This document shows positions 6,457-9,388 of a stretch of 9,388 bases of DNA, one piece after another. Origin of the DNA: Deltaproteobacteria bacterium (GTDB lineage Bacteria > Desulfobacterota > Syntrophia > Syntrophales > UBA2210); NCBI GenBank assembly GCA_019314085.1, contig JAFCZZ010000055.1:1-9388 (forward strand), in the 5' to 3' direction. The position numbers and the translations under genes were made by a program. Each line of letters opens with the position of its first letter. The stretch's first letter is position 1. The notes under the pieces are model-generated. The model was given only the letters and a program-made list of their open reading frames with translations. It was not told the origin of the DNA and searched no databases.

Positions 6457-7445
6457 ATCTTTACGGCTTCCCGTACCTGTTCCATGGTCAGACGCGCTAT
6501 CTTCGAGGCCCTTTGAACGCCGTCAGCCATGATCTCCTTCACATCCTCCAGGTGGTTCAGGTAATAGTCCTGCCGTTCATGTATGGGTGCCATACCCTCC
6601 ACTATCCGCTGTGCGAGGCGCTTTTTGCACTCCACACAGCCGATCTCCGCCTTCCTGCAGGCATCTGATATCTCGTCGACCTCCGAAGAGGATGAATATA
6701 TCGCGTGAAACGGGAAGGCATTGCACACCTCAGGCCGCCCCGGGTCCTTCCTCCTCATCCGCTGGGGATCGGTAAACATGGAGGCAATCTTCTGCCCCAA
6801 GACATCCCCCCGGTCTCGGAGGTAGATCGTATTTTCGTATGATTTGCTCATCTTCCGTCCGTCAAGCCCAAGAAGCTTGGGCACCTGTGCCAGCAGGGGT
6901 TCGGGGACAGGGAATATCTCCTTCTTGTAGAGAAAATTGAATCTCCTGGCAATCTCACGCGTGAGTTCCACATGGGGAAGCTGATCCACGCCGACGGGAA
7001 CTCCATAGGCCTTATACATGATGATGTCCGCTGCCTGGAGAACGGGATATCCGAGAAAACCGAAGGTCCCTATATCCTTGGTGGACAGCTCCTCCTGCAT
7101 CTCCTTGTACGTCGGATTTCTCTCCAGCCAGGAGAGGGGGGTTATCATAGAGAGGATGAGAAACAGCTCGGCGTGTTCCTTGACCTCCGACTGGACAAAG
7201 AGGGTGCTTCTGGCCGGATCCAGCCCCACGCTCAACCAATCGACGACCATATCCAGGGAGTACGCCTTGATGAGGTCGGTGTCTTTATAGTCGCTCGTCA
7301 GGGCGTGCCAGTCGGCGACAAAGTAAAAACAATCATAGATGTCCGAATTCTGTATATCGACCCAGTTCTTAAGAGCCCCGTGGAGATTACCCAGGTGCAA
7401 CTTTCCGGTTGGACGCATACCACTCAAGATTCGTTTCTTTTCCAC
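6453..7445 (-). CDS. trpS: Tryptophanyl-tRNA synthetase with a Cys4 motif
   Basis: A class I aminoacyl-tRNA synthetase of 330 residues that charges tRNA-Trp. The HIGH-type motif is PTGKLHLGNLHGAL (12-25), DQLPHVELTREIA is at 154-166 and KMSKS at 198-202 (GRKMSKSYEN). The C-terminal part has Cys241, Cys263, Cys270 and Cys273, a C-x21-C-x6-C-x2-C pattern close to the ligands of the [4Fe-4S] cluster reported for Thermotoga maritima TrpRS, so cluster binding near the anticodon-binding region is likely. The start is GTG 7445, 5 nt after GAGGAA. The 3' end overlaps scpA by 4 nt; trpS is the first gene of the trpS-scpAB-rluB group. No T-box or Trp leader is visible in the 150 nt upstream. Confidence 0.96.
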   Translation of the reverse strand: MEKKRILSGMRPTGKLHLGNLHGALKNWVDIQNSDIYDCFYFVADWHALTSDYKDTDLIKAYSLDMVVDWLSVGLDPARSTLFVQSEVKEHAELFLILSMITPLSWLERNPTYKEMQEELSTKDIGTFGFLGYPVLQAADIIMYKAYGVPVGVDQLPHVELTREIARRFNFLYKKEIFPVPEPLLAQVPKLLGLDGRKMSKSYENTIYLRDRGDVLGQKIASMFTDPQRMRRKDPGRPEVCNAFPFHAIYSSSSEVDEISDACRKAEIGCVECKKRLAQRIVEGMAPIHERQDYYLNHLEDVKEIMADGVQRASKIARLTMEQVREAVKI

Positions 7446-7597
7446 AATAGTTCCTCAGAAAATATACTATGCCTGTCGCCCGAAGGGCGTCGTTTTGAAG
7501 GCGAGTCAGAAACACCAGAAGGGTGCGGTTTCAAAACCCCTCCAGATGTCTGCATGACAATACGAAGCGACCGTATAACAAAAAAGAATGCCCCGTG
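7446..7597. other. Non-coding gap between polymerase gene and trpS with two hairpins
   Basis: No gene is evident in 152 bp, unusual in this compact stretch. Two hairpins share a GAAGGG core. One is at 7477-7489 (CGCCC, loop GAA, GGGCG). The other is at 7509-7532 (GAAACACC, loop AGAAG, GGTG, bulge CGG, TTTC). Neither has a U-run on the minus strand, so they are poor terminators for the polymerase gene. They could be REP-like elements, or the scar of a deletion, since many relatives have an M50 (site-2) protease gene at this place. The trpS ribosome binding site lies at its left end. Confidence 0.55.
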
Positions 7598-8389
7598 TCA
7601 AACAGCCAGTTTTATCTCTTCCATTCTCCGTAACAATCCTCGTACCCCCCTGTGCTTTCTCCCCTTTCTGGTAACTGGGGGAATAACCCCGAGTTCTTCG
7701 AGGCGTTGTATAACGGGCAGAGGATCTTCCTCTTTCAATATAAGCCTCAACTCCGAAGCGATCCGGTAACCCGACAACCTCTCTATAAGACCCGCAGAGA
7801 CGGCATCCTGGACACATCGTTTTGTAACGTCTTCCAGCTTGAAATCAAAGCGTTTTTCAAACCGGGCAGCCCGGAATATCCGCGTGGGGTCATCCACAAA
7901 ACTCCTGTCGTGCAGTATTCGTATCGATCCCTTCCGTATATCCTTTCTCGCCTGAAAGGGATCGAGCAGTTCCCCAAACCGGTCAGGGTTCAGACAGACC
8001 GCAAGGGTGTTCATGGAAAAGTCTCTTCGGAACAGATCGTCCTTTATAGAACCCGGCCTCACCAGGGGAAGCGCGGCAGGGTGTTCATAGACTTCCGTCC
8101 GCGTCGTCGCCACATCCATCTTGAAACCGCCCGAAAATGCAAGGTTTGCCGTCTTGAACCTCTCGTATACGAGGAGGTGTGTACCATGATCGGCAGAAAA
8201 CCTGGACGCAAAAGCGATGCTGTCTCCCTCTATGGCTATATCGACATCAAGGGTCTCACGCTGCAGAAACAGATCGCGAACAAGCCCACCCACGGCATAT
8301 GCGCCAAAGCCCATCTCTCCCGCACATCTGCCCGCATCTTGCAACACAGGCAGGGCAGGAAGCCGCCTCAATGAATCACCGATATTCAT
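7598..8389 (-). CDS. Class II tRNA nucleotidyltransferase / polyA polymerase head domain, apparently C-terminally short
   Basis: Adds nucleotides to RNA 3' ends: CCA or A addition to tRNA, or polyadenylation. The class II head is clear. Counting from a GTG two codons upstream at 8395, it has AVGGLVRDLFL (34-44), the metal-binding pair Asp50/Asp52 (LDVDIAIEGD), RRDFSMNTLAV (123-133), GSIRILHDRSFVDDPTRIFR (156-175) with RAARFEKRF, and RLSGYRIASELRLIL (206-220). Family members normally continue for at least 150 residues of body and tail. Here it stops after IQRLEELGVIPP plus 25 basic residues, at 263 aa. None of the three frames downstream restores a recognisable continuation. The CBS and DHH domains of the long deltaproteobacterial form are also absent. 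The start is uncertain: ATG 8389 or GTG 8395, neither with a strong ribosome binding site. It could be a minimal functional enzyme or a truncated remnant. Confidence 0.82.
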   Translation of the reverse strand: MNIGDSLRRLPALPVLQDAGRCAGEMGFGAYAVGGLVRDLFLQRETLDVDIAIEGDSIAFASRFSADHGTHLLVYERFKTANLAFSGGFKMDVATTRTEVYEHPAALPLVRPGSIKDDLFRRDFSMNTLAVCLNPDRFGELLDPFQARKDIRKGSIRILHDRSFVDDPTRIFRAARFEKRFDFKLEDVTKRCVQDAVSAGLIERLSGYRIASELRLILKEEDPLPVIQRLEELGVIPPVTRKGRKHRGVRGLLRRMEEIKLAV

Positions 8390-8453
8390 AAACACCGTCT
8401 ACATACATATTCCGGGAAAGACAGAAGGCTGGAGAGAAGAAGGACTGGTGGGC

Positions 8454-8487
8454 AAAAAAATGGCCCCTGGTTCTAAGACCAGGGGCC
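8454..8487 (-). terminator. Intrinsic terminator of the HU gene
   Basis: A perfect 10-bp stem, GGCCCCTGGT/ACCAGGGGCC (8487-8478 with 8471-8462), has a 6-nt loop and, on the minus strand, is followed by ATTTTTTT (to 8454). It lies 21 nt beyond the HU stop codon. It is the strongest terminator in the window and isolates HU from the polymerase gene downstream. Confidence 0.95.
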
Positions 8488-8508
8488 GATGTGATCTTCA
8501 AACCACAA

Positions 8509-8778
8509 TCAGACCTTCTCAGCAAGTGTCTTGCCCGCCTTGAATTTGACAACATTCTTCGCCTTGATCTCGATCTTCGCTCCCGTCTGGGGGTTGCGCC
8601 CCGTCCGTGCTTTCCTCTTCACCACCGAAAATGTCCCGAAACCTACAAGGCCAAGTTTACCGCTCTTCTTGAGTTCTTTGGTTACGTTGGCAATATACGA
8701 ATCCAGGGCTCTGGCGGCCTGAGCCTTCGTTATTCCCGCATCTCCCGCAACAGCTGCTACCAATTCGGCTTTTGTCAT
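8509..8778 (-). CDS. HU family DNA-binding protein
   Basis: An 89-residue histone-like protein that compacts and bends DNA as a dimer. It starts MTKAELVAAVAGDAGITKAQ, with the saddle strand LGLVGFGTF (42-50), RKARTGRNPQTGAKI (55-69) carrying the RNPQTG arm tip, and the end VVKFKAGKTLAEKV; all are standard for HU. GVGFGTF and KFKAGK without the IHF-type IEIRGFGSF separate it from the IHF-like protein elsewhere in the window. The start is ATG 8778: GAGGAGGGGAGAG directly before it is a very strong Shine-Dalgarno sequence. An ATG at 8796 would translate that same sequence as MRRRGE and is rejected. The gene is monocistronic with a strong terminator, which with the ribosome binding site suggests high expression. 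Confidence 0.95.
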   Translation of the reverse strand: MTKAELVAAVAGDAGITKAQAARALDSYIANVTKELKKSGKLGLVGFGTFSVVKRKARTGRNPQTGAKIEIKAKNVVKFKAGKTLAEKV

Positions 8779-9243
8779 CTCTCCCCTCCTCCTCATGTAT
8801 TATTGTATATAATGTTTATAAACCAGGCACCCGTAACTACAGTCTCCTGGCAATACCTTCAAGCAACAAACCGTCAAGCTAAAAATGCCGGTAATTTCTC
8901 CCTCAAGAAAAACTGCATGTAGAGACGCCGCAAACCCATATCAGCACGGCAACAGAGGTATTAGAGAACCCACTAGCATAAAGAAAATCAACAATCAAGC
9001 AAAAATTACAGGAAACTGATATAAAAGACTTCGGCGTGGGAAGAGCACACATAGTGTTATGGGGTCTCACCATTGACACAACGCGATCTGATATACAGGA
9101 TATTTGTTCACACGGCACCATACAAAATCACCCGATCCCCGTTGTCCTGTGCGATGGACCGGGAGTGCACTTGTGAGTATCTTGACTTTTTACGGAACCG
9201 TCATATATGAGAAGACTCTTACGCTGGGGGCAATGCCATTATT
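8779..9243. other. Divergent intergenic region between HU and the prenyltransferase
   Basis: 465 bp without a convincing gene. The left end is the AT-rich HU leader, with GTTTATAAAC (a perfect 10-bp palindrome) and several TATAAT-like words before the HU ribosome binding site. No clear -35/-10 pair could be fixed for HU. The middle is A-rich on the plus strand and holds only short reading frames without ribosome binding sites (for example 42 codons from ATG 8885). I see no tRNA, riboswitch or repeat. The right end holds a candidate promoter for the prenyltransferase. Confidence 0.6.
9182..9209 (+). promoter_or_regulatory. Candidate sigma70 promoter of the prenyltransferase gene
   Basis: TTGACT (9182-9187) and TATATG (9204-9209) are spaced 16 nt apart on the plus strand. 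The -35 matches five of six consensus bases and the -10 four of six. Transcription would begin near 9216, about 28 nt before ATG 9244. Confidence 0.45.
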
Positions 9244-9388
9244 ATGAAAATTTCAACCTTTATACGGAAAGCAGGGGGGTGGCTCAAGCTTTCGAGACCG
9301 GCGTTTCATTCGGTTGGGGTATTCCCTTTTATCCTCGGCACAATCCTGGCGTGGAGGATGGAAGGGGTGTTTCATACGGCCATAGCTC
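9244..9388 (+). CDS. UbiA-family prenyltransferase (5' end only)
   Basis: Only 48 codons are in the window: MKISTFIRKAGGWLKLSRPA, then FHSVGVFPFILGTILAWRME and GVFHTAIA. The WLKLSRPAFHSVGVFPFILG stretch and the first hydrophobic segment after it are typical of the start of UbiA-type membrane prenyltransferases related to MenA, which attach a polyprenyl chain to an aromatic ring in quinone synthesis. The Asp-rich active-site motifs lie beyond the edge, so the exact substrate cannot be named. The start is ATG 9244; the next in-frame stop upstream is TGA 9208 and no other ATG or GTG lies between. The ribosome binding site is poor, with GGGGG about 13 nt away. It is divergent from all other genes in the window. 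Confidence 0.75.
   Translation, partial: MKISTFIRKAGGWLKLSRPAFHSVGVFPFILGTILAWRMEGVFHTAIA

Noticed and set aside
8885..9013. Small 42-codon plus-strand frame (MPVISPSRKTAC...)
   Set aside because: There is no ribosome binding site, and the composition is low-complexity A-rich with no recognisable feature.
9073..9106. TTGACA at 9073 as a second promoter
   Set aside because: The possible -10 words lie at 13 and 20-22 nt spacing, outside the usual 16-18.
8903..9121. 72-codon minus-strand frame in the intergenic region
   Set aside because: There is no ribosome binding site, it is rich in Cys, Ser and Val without a domain, and it overlaps no operon; probably chance.
1..9388. CRISPR array, tRNA/rRNA genes, insertion sequence, prophage or defence system
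   Set aside because: I saw no regularly spaced repeats, no tRNA T-arm signature with a fitting acceptor stem, no transposase and no defence-type genes on either strand.

Overview
The window looks like core chromosome from a Desulfobacterota (deltaproteobacterial) bacterium, probably from a draft or metagenome-derived assembly. The taxon is inferred from gene order and protein flavour. The order miaB - bifunctional nuclease - small DUF3553-like protein - xerC - hslV - hslU, and the order polyA/CCA polymerase - trpS - scpA - scpB - rluB, are both familiar from that group, as is the side-by-side use of HU and IHF-type proteins. Base composition is near 50% GC and even. I see no phage, transposon, CRISPR or plasmid gene. 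All complete genes lie on the minus strand; only the gene cut off at the right edge is on the plus strand.

Right half, read in the direction of transcription (minus strand, from about 8780 down to 4458). An HU gene with a very strong Shine-Dalgarno sequence ends in a textbook intrinsic terminator. Then come a short class II tRNA nucleotidyltransferase/polyA polymerase that seems to lack its C-terminal half, a 150-bp non-coding gap with two small hairpins, and a tight operon trpS-scpA-scpB-rluB with overlaps of 4 and 8 nt and a gap of 6 nt. TrpRS carries a four-cysteine motif like that of iron-sulfur-cluster TrpRS enzymes. ScpA and ScpB are the kleisin and winged-helix partners of Smc in chromosome condensation. 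RluB modifies 23S rRNA.

Middle (4347 to 3963). A single IHF-beta-like gene has its own good sigma70 promoter and its own terminator.

Left half (3867 to 1). A probable operon runs miaB (tRNA ms2i6A synthesis), a DUF151 bifunctional nuclease-family protein, a 75-residue DUF3553-like protein with a CCC-YY tail, xerC (tyrosine recombinase), hslV (threonine protease) and the first 36 codons of hslU (its unfoldase). Two neighbours in it are broken as given. xerC needs one extra base in a G5C3 run to read through. hslV has a perfect 31-bp tandem duplication that shifts the frame and replaces its last ~45 residues. Both could be sequence or assembly errors or true mutations; the sequence alone cannot tell.

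Far right (8779-9388). A 465-bp region without a convincing gene separates HU from a divergent UbiA-family prenyltransferase that starts at 9244 and runs off the window.

I do not find a new multi-gene system here. The points most worth checking are the hslV duplication, the basic HslV tail, the short tRNA nucleotidyltransferase and the gap after it, and the Cys4 TrpRS.
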